Position numbers and translations under genes: made by a program. DNA of 64,000 nt, from NCBI RefSeq assembly GCF_007786445.1, contig NZ_VNJI01000004.1, positions 1 through 64,000 on the forward strand, read 5' to 3'. The stretch is from Paenibacillus cremeus. Its GTDB lineage: Bacteria; Bacillota; Bacilli; Paenibacillales; NBRC-103111. Numbering within the stretch: position 1 is the first letter of the stretch; every line of letters starts with the position of its first letter. Shown piece by piece: positions 18,079 to 27,248 of this stretch. The notes under the pieces were generated by a model. It searched no databases. It was not told the DNA's origin and was given only the letters and a program-made list of their open reading frames with translations.

Positions 18079-19539
18079 CTATACAACCGCCTTTTTCCAG
18101 CTTCCACTCTTGTATCGGTAAAAAATAATGGCTGTGCGCACGATTTGGTCGATGGCAATCGATAAATAAGCGCCGATGATCCCCCACTTGAAAACGATTA
18201 CAAAAAGCATGCCTAGCAAGCTTCGGAACACACAGACGCCGACAAACGTCGAAATAAGCGGGATTTTGGTATCCCCCGCGCCGCGCAGTGCCCCAGCCAG
18301 AATAAATTGCGTCGCCTGGAACGTTTGAATAAACCCGATAATTCTTAACGCACTACTTCCTGCTTGGATGACGGTCTGATCCGTTGTATACAGCATCATA
18401 ATGTAAGGTGCCAGGATAATGAATAAGACGCCAGTAATCCCTCCGAAGATCCGGCCGAAGCGCTGCGTCTCCCAGCCGAATTTTTCAGCCAAATCCGGCC
18501 TACCAGCACCCAGGCCTTGCCCGACAAGTGTGCTCGCGGCCAGCGCGAACGCCATCCCTGGCATAAAGGAAAACCCCATAATATTAAAGCAGATCGTGTG
18601 CGCGGCAAACACCGCCGTTCCGAGCCCGCTCACCACGATCGTAAAAACAAGCTGGCCCAAGCGCATGGCAAATTGCTCCCCCATGGACGGCAGCCCGATC
18701 TTAACCAGCCGGCGTATCGTAGGATAGTCGAAGGTCCATAGCTTACTCCATGTTAATTTGATGTACGAGCCTTTGGGGCTGAACAATACCGTTAGCACCC
18801 AGAACGCCGCAAACGCTTTGGCTAACGCCGTAGCAATCGCAGCTCCTGCTACACCAAGACCGGGGATCGGGCCAATGCCATAAATCAGCGGATACCCGAG
18901 CACCACAACAATAATATTCGATAGCACGTTGATTTTCATCGGCGTGCGCGTATCCCCGGCTCCTCGAAGCACAGCAGACAAGCCCATCGACAAAACCGTA
19001 AACCCGAGCGACAGAAACATGATCTGGGCGTAACCGACTCCTTCTTGCAGCACCTCCGGCGAGGCCCCCATAAAGATCATGATGTCTTTCGCGAATACGT
19101 AACTCAGTATAATGACGCCGACCGAAAGCAGCAGGCTGAGGATAAACGTTTGCTGCGCCGCCAGATTCGCTTCCTCTACATTCCCCGCGCCCATCGCTCT
19201 GGCAATGATCGCCGTTGTTCCGATATTGAGCGCCATAAAAATCGCCAAGGCGAAAAAAATAGGCTGATTGGTAAGGCCTACCGCCGTTACCGCCGCCGCG
19301 CCAACGTGCCCGACCATGATCATGACGATCATCTGCAGCACATTCAGCAAAATATTCTCGACAAGCGACGGACCGACCAGCTGGCGGATGACCTTACGGA
19401 TTTCTTTCGTTCCGCCTGATTCCAGTTTCAATAATTGCTGCGGGTCGAGAAGCCTTTTCGGACTTTTCGGTTTGGCCAGACGTTCATCTACCTCTTCATC
19501 GGACTGCGGGCTCGGGCTCGTTGCACTCATGGTACTCAT
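18079..19539 (-). CDS. MATE-family efflux transporter (second copy)
   Basis: A 486-residue MATE protein with a hydrophilic N-terminal tail of about 60 residues (rich in Ser, Pro and Lys), then about 12 membrane segments in two halves. The repeated signatures LSAVLRGAGDTRTPMKINVL and LAGALRGAGDTKIPLIS mark equivalent places in each half. It is an expected exporter of drugs or metabolites driven by ion gradients. Binding site AAGGGAGA lies before the ATG. It is only distantly similar to the MATE protein at 10759, so this is not a recent duplicate. Confidence 0.86.
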   Translation of the reverse strand: MSTMSATSPSPQSDEEVDERLAKPKSPKRLLDPQQLLKLESGGTKEIRKVIRQLVGPSLVENILLNVLQMIVMIMVGHVGAAAVTAVGLTNQPIFFALAIFMALNIGTTAIIARAMGAGNVEEANLAAQQTFILSLLLSVGVIILSYVFAKDIMIFMGASPEVLQEGVGYAQIMFLSLGFTVLSMGLSAVLRGAGDTRTPMKINVLSNIIVVVLGYPLIYGIGPIPGLGVAGAAIATALAKAFAAFWVLTVLFSPKGSYIKLTWSKLWTFDYPTIRRLVKIGLPSMGEQFAMRLGQLVFTIVVSGLGTAVFAAHTICFNIMGFSFMPGMAFALAASTLVGQGLGAGRPDLAEKFGWETQRFGRIFGGITGVLFIILAPYIMMLYTTDQTVIQAGSSALRIIGFIQTFQATQFILAGALRGAGDTKIPLISTFVGVCVFRSLLGMLFVIVFKWGIIGAYLSIAIDQIVRTAIIFYRYKSGSWKKAVV

Positions 19540-19673
19540 GGCGTTCTCCCTTCGTCAAACGGTTTTGTTAAATCTATATTAACACTAATTGCTTTGTACG
19601 TTCACCCAAATTTTGGAACGACATGCACTCCTCGGCGAAATATGTTTTAATATACCAAAGGAGTGTGATTTCA

Positions 19674-20078
19674 ATGGACATCAAATCGTTTCTGTACCCC
19701 AAGAATGAGGTTTCCTACCTTGTGACATCATCGAATATGAAGGATGCTATGGATAAATTAGAGGCAAGCCACTATACCGCCATTCCGATCCTGGACGAAA
19801 AGGGCTTATATTTCGGGACGATATCCGAGGGAGATTTGTTATGGAAAATGAAAGCCACCCCCGGCCTCTGCTTCGATAATATGCACGAAATTCCGGTCGT
19901 CTCCATCAAAAAACGGCTGAAGGTCGAATGCGTGGAGATCGGCGCCGATTTGGACGATATGCTGGCGCTAGCGGCTGATCAGAACTTCGTTCCGGTCGTA
20001 GACGCCGATCGCGTTTTCCTCGGCATTATTCGCCGCAAAGATATCATCGCATACTATACCCGGAATATTCGGGACTAG
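19674..20078 (+). CDS. CBS-domain protein
   Basis: A 134-residue stand-alone pair of CBS domains. The first covers about residues 15-60 (MDKLEASHYTAIPILDEKG...GTISEGDLLW) and the second about 85-130 (LALAADQNFVPVVDADRVF...GIIRRKDII). Paired CBS modules usually bind adenosine nucleotides and regulate a partner, which is not identifiable here. AAAGGAG before the ATG at 19674 decides the start. The gene is monocistronic and followed by a strong shared terminator. Confidence 0.88.
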   Translation: MDIKSFLYPKNEVSYLVTSSNMKDAMDKLEASHYTAIPILDEKGLYFGTISEGDLLWKMKATPGLCFDNMHEIPVVSIKKRLKVECVEIGADLDDMLALAADQNFVPVVDADRVFLGIIRRKDIIAYYTRNIRD

Positions 20079-20086
20079 TTACAAAG

Positions 20087-20135
20087 ACAGCAAAGTCCGC
20101 CGGTTCTTGACCGTCGGACTTTGCTGTTATTTTTG
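20087..20135. terminator. Bidirectional terminator between converging genes
   Basis: ACAGCAAAGTCCG pairs with CGGACTTTGCTGT, extended inwards by CGGT/ACCG with one mismatch. It is followed by TTATTTTT and overlaps the last codons of the methyltransferase gene. Confidence 0.88.
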
Positions 20136-20834
20136 TAAAATGAAGCTGCCCTCTTCATGAAAGACAACCTGAAAACCGGCATACTGCAATTCTTCCCGTA
20201 GAGCCTCCGCTGTTCGATGTCTTCGATGTGGAAGCCACCATTCTCCATTGATCATGACCGCTGCGGCACCGTAGGCTTCGGGGTCTTGTATCTTTTCATA
20301 TACGATCCCTGTGTCGGAATCATAATAGCTGTTTTCGTAAGTCCGAATTCCATTGAATATGGCAGAGGAAACGATATAGTACCCTGAAGCCTTTAACCCA
20401 GACGATACAATCGAAAAAAGCTTCGCTCGATCCTCGTCCGTAACAATACTTTGTAAGCAATAGTTATCTAGGATGAGATCATATTTTTTATCGAGCCCCG
20501 TTAGCTCTAGTAAATCTTGAACTCGGAAGTTTATCCCCGGATTCCTGCCAGCGGCCATTTGTATGGCGGTCGGAGAAATATCTACCGCATCCACCGTGAA
20601 GCCCCTGTTCGCTAAATAACAAGCCCCCGCACCGGTCCCGCAGCCATACTCGAAAGCCTGTAGTCCAGACTTACTAAGATCAATCATTGTGAACGCTCTG
20701 TCTAAAAAGGGGCGCATCATAAACTGATCAAAGCTGTAGCTCTTAGGATCGTGAAATTCGTCCCAAGCGGAAATGTTTTCCGACTTCATTAGTTGATATG
20801 TATCTTCATGCTCATCGAAATAGTATTTTTTCAT
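20127..20834 (-). CDS. Class I SAM-dependent methyltransferase
   Basis: A 235-residue protein. Motif I is AFEYGCGTGAGACYLANRG (about 60-78), followed by VDAVDISPTAIQMA with the acidic ribose-binding residue and DLILDNYCLQSI as motif IV. A small-molecule methyltransferase is likely. It follows the glycosyltransferase gene on the same strand with a 94-bp gap, so the two may form a tailoring or detoxification pair. The acceptor is unknown. Confidence 0.82.
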   Translation of the reverse strand: MKKYYFDEHEDTYQLMKSENISAWDEFHDPKSYSFDQFMMRPFLDRAFTMIDLSKSGLQAFEYGCGTGAGACYLANRGFTVDAVDISPTAIQMAAGRNPGINFRVQDLLELTGLDKKYDLILDNYCLQSIVTDEDRAKLFSIVSSGLKASGYYIVSSAIFNGIRTYENSYYDSDTGIVYEKIQDPEAYGAAAVMINGEWWLPHRRHRTAEALREELQYAGFQVVFHEEGSFILQK

Positions 20835-20928
20835 TGGTTTGTATACCCCCCCTCGTTCCCTTAGTGTTGTTCTCTAATAATAAGCCCCCGGTCCATTCAC
20901 ACGGCAGCTTGATCGTACTATTCCATTT

Positions 20929-22131
20929 TCAAATCCCACACTGACGTTTAAATTCAAAAATCTCATCCACTGCTTGACGATACCCGCCTGAGTTTTGCAA
21001 GGATTCCCTAATGTGAGCGACCGCTTCGTTGTAAGAGGAGCTGCTCAACACTTGATCCACAGCGTCACGCAGCTGAGTGGCAGTCAAGCTTTGCATCTGT
21101 AAGCGAATGCCTGCTCCGATCTTGGCGACCTGCCCGGCGATGATCGGCTGATCCGCGCTTTGTGGGATAACAATGAGCGGAACCCCGTAATAGAGTCCTT
21201 CATGGGTACTATTCATACCGCCATGGGTAATAAATAGTTTACTATGCTGCAGAACATCCATTTGCGGAACATAATTTTTCACGATGAAGTTACTCGGCAC
21301 ATCCCCTAAATCAGTGACCTGAGTTCTACTCCCAATCGACAGGACAACCTTATGCTCCGTGTCCCCCAAGGCCTCAAAACAAAGCTTATAGAAATCAACG
21401 GCTTGGTTAAAAACGGTGCCCAGTGAAATGTAAATGGGGTGTTTCCCCTGGATGGCCGTCAAGTCGAAGCTTTCTGCTGCGAATCGCGGTGAAATAGAGG
21501 GGCCTACAAATTTATACGTGAGGTCGAACGCTTCTCCATTCGGTTGAAACTCCCTGGTTGTATACACGAGGGTAAGCATCGCAGGATTACAGAACACTTC
21601 GTAGGGAGAATGGATCTCCACATCATATTTTTCCTTCACCGATGCCGTCAGGCGTTGAAATTGATCGTAGATCGGCTGCACCATTTCTGCAGGGACGTTC
21701 AGGAAAAGGTCTTCCAGCATGGCATCGAATGAAGCTTGGCTCTGTGCAAAAGAAGTACAGGAGCTGATCGCCGGAAGCTTAAGCATCTGGGCTAGAATCC
21801 GTCCACAGCCAAACATGGAATCATGGATGATGTAGTCAAAATGCTCCCCCTGGATCTGTTCCAGCACGCTTGGGATGACGATATCCGCCGTAAGCAGCAG
21901 GCCGTTGATTCGTTCGAGCACATAATTTCTTCCACCTGAGATAAACGCTTGGATAAACTTTTGACCGTCCAGCGTTCGAACAACAGCACCAGTCTGCTCA
22001 ATCCGCTCCCGAAAAGCTTCCATACAAAAGTACACAACCTCTTCCCCACGCGCGATTAGCTCTTGTACGACTCCAATCGTGGGGTTGATATGCCCCTCAG
22101 ATCCAGCATTAATAAATAACACACGCGCCAT
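20929..22131 (-). CDS. MGT-type (macrolide/YjiC-like) glycosyltransferase
   Basis: A 400-residue GT1-family, GT-B-fold enzyme that moves glucose or another sugar from a nucleotide sugar to a small aglycone. The N-terminal acceptor domain begins MARVLFINAGSEGHINPTIG with the family His. The C-terminal donor domain shows YISLGTVFN, then FIVKNYVPQMDVLQH and FITHGGMNSTHEGLYYGVP, the nucleotide-sugar-binding signature. It resembles the macrolide-inactivating and flavonoid-modifying YjiC enzymes of Bacillus. Binding site AAGGAGGG. It is divergent from the membrane protein gene at 22210 and upstream of a methyltransferase gene. Confidence 0.88.
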   Translation of the reverse strand: MARVLFINAGSEGHINPTIGVVQELIARGEEVVYFCMEAFRERIEQTGAVVRTLDGQKFIQAFISGGRNYVLERINGLLLTADIVIPSVLEQIQGEHFDYIIHDSMFGCGRILAQMLKLPAISSCTSFAQSQASFDAMLEDLFLNVPAEMVQPIYDQFQRLTASVKEKYDVEIHSPYEVFCNPAMLTLVYTTREFQPNGEAFDLTYKFVGPSISPRFAAESFDLTAIQGKHPIYISLGTVFNQAVDFYKLCFEALGDTEHKVVLSIGSRTQVTDLGDVPSNFIVKNYVPQMDVLQHSKLFITHGGMNSTHEGLYYGVPLIVIPQSADQPIIAGQVAKIGAGIRLQMQSLTATQLRDAVDQVLSSSSYNEAVAHIRESLQNSGGYRQAVDEIFEFKRQCGI

Positions 22132-22209
22132 TCCTTCTATCCCTCCTTACGTTAATCATAGTATAATACTTGAAAAACTCAAACACCTTGAAAAGTCAGG
22201 AGATTCGCT

Positions 22210-23595
22210 ATGTGGAGCCGCTGGTCACAGCACGTCAGACCTTATTTGTTTACTCTATTATTACTTTCCTTCATCGCAACTGTAGCATCCGGAGAGACCG
22301 CTTGGATCAAGTATATAGAAGGGATACTAGCTCTCCTAAGCTTCGTCCTGTCCTTCCACGCCGCTAGACGCATGTTTCAGATTGTAGGCAGCATTTTTAT
22401 CACAGCGGGGATTGCCTGTCTGCTCTGGGCGCACGTTCCACTGCAAAAGCTTCCGCTTCTGCTGACCTCCAACGTCATGCTGATCTCCCTTCTGTATATG
22501 CTGCCGTTTGTTAACCACGCCATTCGGGTGGGGGGATATGACCGGCACCTTAGCCGATGGCTTCAAGTGAAGGGCGGCCGGCTCGATACGCTCTTCGTAC
22601 GCTCACTCATCGTCAGCTACTGCTTGAGCCTATTCCTGTTCTTCGCTGCGCTTCCTTTGATGAAGCGGGTGCTGGGCAAATACTTGGCTGACGTGGAGGA
22701 GTCGACGGCCAAGCGCTTCATGGCCTCCTCCATTCTTCCCGGCTTCGGTATTGTGGCGGTATGGAGCCCGGTAGAGCCGCTCGTCGCAACGGCCGTCCTG
22801 CTGACCGGCGTCTCCTATGCGAAGCTTTTTCCCTGGATGTTCGCCTTCTCGCTCGTCCTTCTCGCATTGGGAAGCTTGCGGGGCTTAGCCTATCGCCAAA
22901 AAGGAGCCCTGGAGACTGCAGCAGCCTTGGGCAGCAGCTATGAGACACGACCAACCCATGCTCCGTCTTGGAGTCATACGTTCCAGTTTTTTATCGCACT
23001 GGCCATCTTGATAGGATCAGCCTTTCTGGCGCACTCCATCGTTTCGGTCTCCTTTTTCACGGCGATGACGCTCATTCTGCTGCCCTTCTCGATCCTCTGG
23101 GCGGTAATGAAACGTCGGTTCAACCGCTTTGTAAAGATCAGCCGAAAAAAATGGCAGGAAAACACCGATGGACTCCGGCATCTGCTGGTCCTGTTCTTAT
23201 CGTTCGGATTTTTTAACGCAGCAATTGCCCAAACCCCGCTATTCACCTGGTTGAGTGGTCCCGTGCAAGCCATTTCGGCCTGGCCGGTGTTGTTATACAT
23301 TTGTATTGCGGTTCTCTTCTTGGTGCTGCCCGTGCTCGGTCTTCACCCGCTGGTGGTGATGAGCGTGATTGGGTTATTTCTCCCGCCTGTGCTGGAGGTG
23401 ATCTCCCCGCTCAGCATCGCCGTGGTGATGATCATCTGCAGTCTGGCCTCCGCCTTTATGGGCACATTCAATTCAACGGTTACGATTATGAGCGGGCTGC
23501 TTCAGGTAAACCCATACCGGATTACGTTATGGAATTTGGTCTTTGGAGTCGTCTTTGCTGTCGTCGGGGTCATTGCAGGGCTTCTGTTGTTGTAA
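22210..23595 (+). CDS. Polytopic membrane protein, possible ion-transporter-superfamily permease
   Basis: A 461-residue protein with about 12 hydrophobic segments and few charged loops. Each half carries a small-residue/Thr-Ser-rich segment (FMASSILPGFGIVAVWSPVE and LASAFMGTFNSTVTIMSG), reminiscent of the reentrant substrate sites of ion-transporter (ArsB/DASS-like) permeases. I do not recognise a specific family and propose no substrate. Binding site CAGGAG lies seven bases before the ATG. It is divergent from the glycosyltransferase gene and closed by its own terminator. Confidence 0.7.
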   Translation: MWSRWSQHVRPYLFTLLLLSFIATVASGETAWIKYIEGILALLSFVLSFHAARRMFQIVGSIFITAGIACLLWAHVPLQKLPLLLTSNVMLISLLYMLPFVNHAIRVGGYDRHLSRWLQVKGGRLDTLFVRSLIVSYCLSLFLFFAALPLMKRVLGKYLADVEESTAKRFMASSILPGFGIVAVWSPVEPLVATAVLLTGVSYAKLFPWMFAFSLVLLALGSLRGLAYRQKGALETAAALGSSYETRPTHAPSWSHTFQFFIALAILIGSAFLAHSIVSVSFFTAMTLILLPFSILWAVMKRRFNRFVKISRKKWQENTDGLRHLLVLFLSFGFFNAAIAQTPLFTWLSGPVQAISAWPVLLYICIAVLFLVLPVLGLHPLVVMSVIGLFLPPVLEVISPLSIAVVMIICSLASAFMGTFNSTVTIMSGLLQVNPYRITLWNLVFGVVFAVVGVIAGLLLL

Positions 23596-23604
23596 TATGC
23601 GTTA

Positions 23605-23662
23605 TAAAAAAGCAAGCGACCCTTACCAGCAGTGGATGCGAGGAGTGCCGCTTGCCTTTTTT
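23605..23662 (+). terminator. Terminator of the membrane protein gene
   Basis: AAAAAAGCAAGCG pairs with CGCTTGCCTTTTTT (small bulge) over a long loop, directly after the stop codon. Confidence 0.75.
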
Positions 23663-23706
23663 CATCTTGTCGGTAATCCAGTCTTTCTTTTCTGGAGGGA
23701 TCGGGC

Positions 23707-23826
23707 GATGGCAAGATTACCGAGATCGAGATGATTGCCGATCAGGCACGCCTAGGCCAGCTCGATTTAGCTGTTTTGAACGAGGGATGGGTGATTGGTT
23801 ATTTTTTCCGATGCAGGCCAAACTAA
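23707..23826 (+). pseudogene. Remnant of a SigJ-like sigma factor C-terminus
   Basis: The frame reads DGKITEIEMIADQARLGQLD followed by LAVLNE, matching the SnoaL-like tail of SigJ-type ECF sigma factors as I remember them (…IVAIEMIADPERL…). No sigma-2/4 helices, start codon or binding site precede it, and the frame runs on to a stop at 23824. It is a decayed fragment between the terminator at 23605 and the hemolysin-III gene. A different NTF2-like protein is possible. Confidence 0.45.
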
Positions 23827-23857
23827 CTTCATCACCAACACGACTGGAGTGGAAGTT

Positions 23858-24499
23858 ATGACCGCCTCATCTTGGAAAGAAGAACGCGCAAATGCCATCA
23901 GCCACGGGATCGGTGCTCTGCTTAGCGTTGCCGCCTTCGTCTTTTTACTCAAGCACTCTTTGAAAGACGGGGGAATATGGCACATTGTCAGTTTTTCAAT
24001 CTTCGGATTGTCCTTGATTTTACTTTACGCTTGCTCTACGCTCCTGCACAGCGCGCGGGAAGAACGATGGATTGATTTGTTTGAGCTGATGGACCATGCA
24101 GCCATCTTCATCTTGATTGCCGGTACCTACACTCCTTTTTTGCTGGTTACCCTTCGGGGACCGTTTGGTTGGAGCATGCTAGGGATCGTGTGGGGTTTAG
24201 CGCTCGTAGGGGTGATCTATAAGCTCTTTTATGTTAAGTCGCATCAGCTAATGTCCACCTTATTTTACATTCTCATGGGTTGGCTGATCCTGGTGGCCTT
24301 GGGACCGTTGAAGCAGCAGCTGCCTGCACCCGGGATGTTCTGGCTCCTGCTGGGGGGCGTGTTGTATACGTTCGGAACGATCTTTTATTTGTGGCGGCGG
24401 ATTCCATATAGTCATGCGATCTGGCATACGTTTGTGCTCTGCGGAAGTGTCTGCCACTTTACGGCGGTGTATTTTTATGTCCTGCCTTGGCGGGGGTAG
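23858..24499 (+). CDS. trhA: Hemolysin III / TrhA family membrane protein
   Basis: A 213-residue protein with seven hydrophobic segments. It has the family's metal-binding-type residues: SHGIGA near 15-20, a Ser-plus-His segment TLLHSAREERW and the C-terminal pair SHAIWHTFVLCGSVCHF. The family (PAQR-related) is implicated in membrane-energetics or fatty-acid homeostasis, and the haemolysin name is historical. GGAG lies eight bases before the ATG at 23858. An in-frame extension to 23795 has no better site and overlaps the upstream remnant. Confidence 0.88.
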   Translation: MTASSWKEERANAISHGIGALLSVAAFVFLLKHSLKDGGIWHIVSFSIFGLSLILLYACSTLLHSAREERWIDLFELMDHAAIFILIAGTYTPFLLVTLRGPFGWSMLGIVWGLALVGVIYKLFYVKSHQLMSTLFYILMGWLILVALGPLKQQLPAPGMFWLLLGGVLYTFGTIFYLWRRIPYSHAIWHTFVLCGSVCHFTAVYFYVLPWRG

Positions 24500-24576
24500 A
24501 GCCATCGAATGAAAAATTTTCAAATGCACAAAATAACCAAGCAATGAATAATTCATTCGAAGGGAAGTGTATCGTT

Positions 24577-24732
24577 GTGGCAAAGCGAAGAGCTCGTAAC
24601 ATTGCGTCGATTCTCGGTTTAGCGATCGGATTGCCGGCTGCAATTGGAACCGTAGGTTACAAGATCATGAAGTACCGAAAAAGTGTCATGTCCAAGAACA
24701 TCAAACGGCGTATACACTTTCAAGGGTTCTAG
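24577..24732 (+). CDS. Small predicted membrane protein
   Basis: A 51-residue frame with a basic N-terminus (AKRRARN), one hydrophobic segment (IASILGLAIGLPAAIGTVGY) and a basic tail (KYRKSVMSKNIKRRI). GTG at 24577 has AAGGGAAG about 11 bases upstream. An ATG at 24544 would add 11 residues. It lies just after the TrhA-like gene, perhaps in the same transcript. I do not recognise a family. Confidence 0.45.
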   Translation: MAKRRARNIASILGLAIGLPAAIGTVGYKIMKYRKSVMSKNIKRRIHFQGF

Positions 24733-24805
24733 TAACGGCCAACTTGACCACATGAAATCCCCTACCTAAAGAGTGAACGAAGCATTGTACAGCACCAAAC
24801 GCATG

Positions 24806-24857
24806 AAAAAAAGGGTATCCCTTAAACCATGAACATGGCTTGAGAGATACCCTTTTG
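24806..24857. terminator. Bidirectional terminator before the DeoR gene end
   Basis: AAAAGGGTATC pairs with GATACCCTTTT, with an inner CCATG/CATGG stem. It has T's on the minus strand after the DeoR stop and T's on the plus strand. Confidence 0.85.
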
Positions 24858-24875
24858 CAATTAGGGCCGTGAAAT

Positions 24876-25637
24876 TTATACCGTAATCACCTCGAGCCCT
24901 CCATCGCGAAACAGCTTAATGGTTTCTTCAGGCGCTTCACTACCGGTAATTAAGGTATCCACAGCACTATTCGGGGCCACCGTATGGAGGGAGAGCTTCC
25001 CGAGCTTGCCGTCGTCTGCCACGACGATGATTTTTTCAGCGGCTTCAATCATCCATTGCTTCGTCGGAACCAACTGCGCCTCCGGATGCATCAGCCCATG
25101 CTTGGGATGAATGACAGGGATGCCTAGAAACGCTTTTTGAACATGCACCGATCGTAGTACGTGATCTGTGAACATCCCATTAAACATATAGCTGGAAGGA
25201 TATAGCTCCCCGCCCGCCAAAATCACCTTAATCCCGGGAGCATCCCGAAGCTCCATGACAATATTCATGTCGTTAGTCACCACGGTAATATTGCTGCGAT
25301 GAACTAAATTTCGGGCGATATGAAGCGTCGTTGTCCCCGAGTCGATGATGATATGCTCTCCGTCTTGAACCAGACTTGCAGCGGCCTTGCCGATTCGCAT
25401 TTTTTGATCCAATTGATGGGAGGCTCGTTCATTAAATGCAGGCTCATCATTGGTCCACTGATCAATGGTTACCCCTCCATGCGTCCGCTTCGCCAGCCCT
25501 TTTTGTTCAATCTCCTCCAGGTCGCGCCGAATCGTAGCTTCGTGCACGTCAAATTGCTGGGCAAGCTCGGCAATCGTTGCGACACGGTGTTGCTTGACGT
25601 ACTCCACAATGCGAATTTTTCGTTCAGCCGCTAGCAT
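24876..25637 (-). CDS. DeoR-family transcriptional regulator
   Basis: A 253-residue repressor. The N-terminal winged helix shows AERKIRIVEYVKQHRVATIA and DVHEATIRRDLEEIEQKG, the usual DeoR DNA-reading helix, at about residues 20-45. The DeoRC sensor domain spans about 75-235, with IIIDSGTTTLHIARNL (phosphosugar-binding loop) and AFLGIPVIHPKHG. Members respond to phosphorylated sugars and control sugar catabolic genes. No sugar genes adjoin it, so the target is unknown. Two direct repeats upstream (25653-25686) may be its own operator. Confidence 0.87.
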   Translation of the reverse strand: MLAAERKIRIVEYVKQHRVATIAELAQQFDVHEATIRRDLEEIEQKGLAKRTHGGVTIDQWTNDEPAFNERASHQLDQKMRIGKAAASLVQDGEHIIIDSGTTTLHIARNLVHRSNITVVTNDMNIVMELRDAPGIKVILAGGELYPSSYMFNGMFTDHVLRSVHVQKAFLGIPVIHPKHGLMHPEAQLVPTKQWMIEAAEKIIVVADDGKLGKLSLHTVAPNSAVDTLITGSEAPEETIKLFRDGGLEVITV

Positions 25638-25652
25638 TTCTTGATCCCCTTA

Positions 25653-25686
25653 TATGCTCAATTTATTAATCATTTATGCTCATTTA
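25653..25686. promoter_or_regulatory. Candidate DeoR operator: two direct repeats
   Basis: TATGCTCAATTTA (25653-25665) and TATGCTCATTTA (25675-25686) are direct repeats 22 bp apart, two helical turns, 16-49 bp upstream of the deoR-type start codon. Autoregulation is inferred. Confidence 0.4.
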
Positions 25687-25710
25687 AGTGTTTTAGCTTT
25701 AATTTTAAAC

Positions 25711-26349
25711 CTAGCATATTCCATGCATTGAATCAAGCCATTCGGTTAGCCAGATAAAAAAGCCAACAATGAAAAAAGCCAGCGTCAACGGCATCCGATA
25801 CGTGACGCTCCGTACCCGGTAGATGATCCATGTTTTCCAAAAGACAATCAGTACCAGCGCCGTCAGCCACCAGCGAAAATCAGGTATATAATGATGGGTG
25901 AAAAAGTTCAGATAGATGGCTCCACCTAATACTCCCGCAGAAGCCAGCCCCGGCCAACCGATCATGTCCATCCGCAGTCTGCGCCAAATCTGGCACATAA
26001 AGCTCGCTACACTGGCATACATGAATCCGCTATAGAGCGGTACGCCGAGCAGCTTCGTATACCCGGGCTCGGGGTACGACCATGATCCCATCCTGACCTT
26101 ATACATTTCCAGCAGCAGCCCGATCAAATGAAATACGCAGATCACTTTAATCTCATCCAGGGTCTCTAGCCCACTTCGATACATGAGGCACTGCACTGCA
26201 ATCAGGATGACGAGGATGGCATCATAACGGTAAATGAACGGCATCTCCAAAGCGCTGGAAAGCGCCAACGTCCCAAAGATCGCCACAGGAAACAAACAGC
26301 TCATTGCTTGATGATAGCCAAAATGCAGCAGTTGGATGATAGGCCTCAA
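25711..26349 (-). pseudogene. DUF817 (YoaT-like) membrane protein, C-terminally truncated
   Basis: A 212-residue frame matching DUF817 integral membrane proteins, with recognisable LEMYKVRMGSWSYPEPGYTK, VPLYSGFMYASVASFMCQ and IYLNFFTHHYIPDFRW. As I recall the family, it continues after FFIWxAE for about 55 residues (…GAWQYP…). Here the similarity ends at FFIWLTE and the frame stops eight residues later. The tail has been lost, and the protein may be non-functional. A TTG start at 26349 has GAGGAGG seven bases upstream. The function of the family is unknown. Confidence 0.7.
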
Positions 26350-26578
26350 TCGCGTGCCTCCTCTCCATACGTACTTCTATAGGATTGGTATATGTCACGG
26401 TCAAACCTGATTATTACGATCCATCCCATTTCGTTGTACAAAGCCATGAAAGGGGCTTTTCATCTTCATTTAAGGAAAGATTTAACTGGCCTTCAGCTTA
26501 GCTTAAAAGTTTCTTCACATCCTCGTCGTAAGCTACAGGTGTAGAGAAAATTCCACAAAAAAAGGATGGAGAGAAATC

Positions 26579-27082
26579 ATGAAAAAACTAAACCGCCCTG
26601 TACTTACCGCTGCGATCGCTACCGCAATCACCTTTGGAGGAAGCTTCGCCGGCTTGCTGCCGAACGCTTATGCCGACGAGGCCCCAGCTGCCGCCGCAAG
26701 CTCAAGTTCAAGCTCAGAAACAAGCACCCCGGCCACGGTGACCGACCCGCAAGCGTTGGCGAACAGCCTTCAAATCAACCTGTATCTGGATCGCCTTGCC
26801 ACATTCACCGACATCGCCGCCAATATCGACAGCGATTCAGGACAAAGCACCGCGCTCGACGCCGTAGCCTCTGGGCAAACGCTGGAGCAATTCGCCATGA
26901 GCACCGGCGCGTTCACGGGCGTCAGCGATTATTTAAATAAGCTTGAGGCGCTGACCAACGAGAACGTGGATTTCGAGCTTAACACCGGGAATCTTACAGC
27001 AGATCAAGCGAACGCAATCAAATCCTACACCGACGGCGTGATCGCTAAAGCTGTAGTGTCCACGACTTACGTGGAGCAATAA
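26579..27082 (+). CDS. Small secreted protein of unknown function
   Basis: A 167-residue protein with a signal peptide (MKKLNRP, hydrophobic stretch, cleavage after NAYA). Then come an Ala/Ser-rich spacer (about 35-60) and an acidic helical domain with several NxDxxxxxA-type segments. Binding site AAAGGATGGAGAG. A terminator follows. No family recognised. Expression at the surface or in the medium is inferred from the signal only. Confidence 0.7.
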   Translation: MKKLNRPVLTAAIATAITFGGSFAGLLPNAYADEAPAAAASSSSSSETSTPATVTDPQALANSLQINLYLDRLATFTDIAANIDSDSGQSTALDAVASGQTLEQFAMSTGAFTGVSDYLNKLEALTNENVDFELNTGNLTADQANAIKSYTDGVIAKAVVSTTYVEQ

Positions 27083-27096
27083 AATACGATAAACTC

Positions 27097-27153
27097 AAAC
27101 AGCTGCAGGCTAGGACTGGAAGATTCACAGTCTTAGTCAGCCGCTGTTTTTTG
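27097..27153 (+). terminator. Terminator of the small secreted protein gene
   Basis: AAACAGC/GCTGTTTTTT form the outer stem, with an inner GGACTG/CAGTCT stem, followed by T's. Confidence 0.75.
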
Positions 27154-27248
27154 CTTTATTTGTAATTTCAACTTAACACCACCGTGTCATGTATTGAATA
27201 TGCTGAAGGTAGGCATTTATCCCATGTACGCATAAGGAGTGTTTTAAG

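Noticed and set aside
20127-22131. Antibiotic biosynthesis cluster
   Set aside because: Only one glycosyltransferase and one methyltransferase, with no scaffold-forming enzyme nearby.
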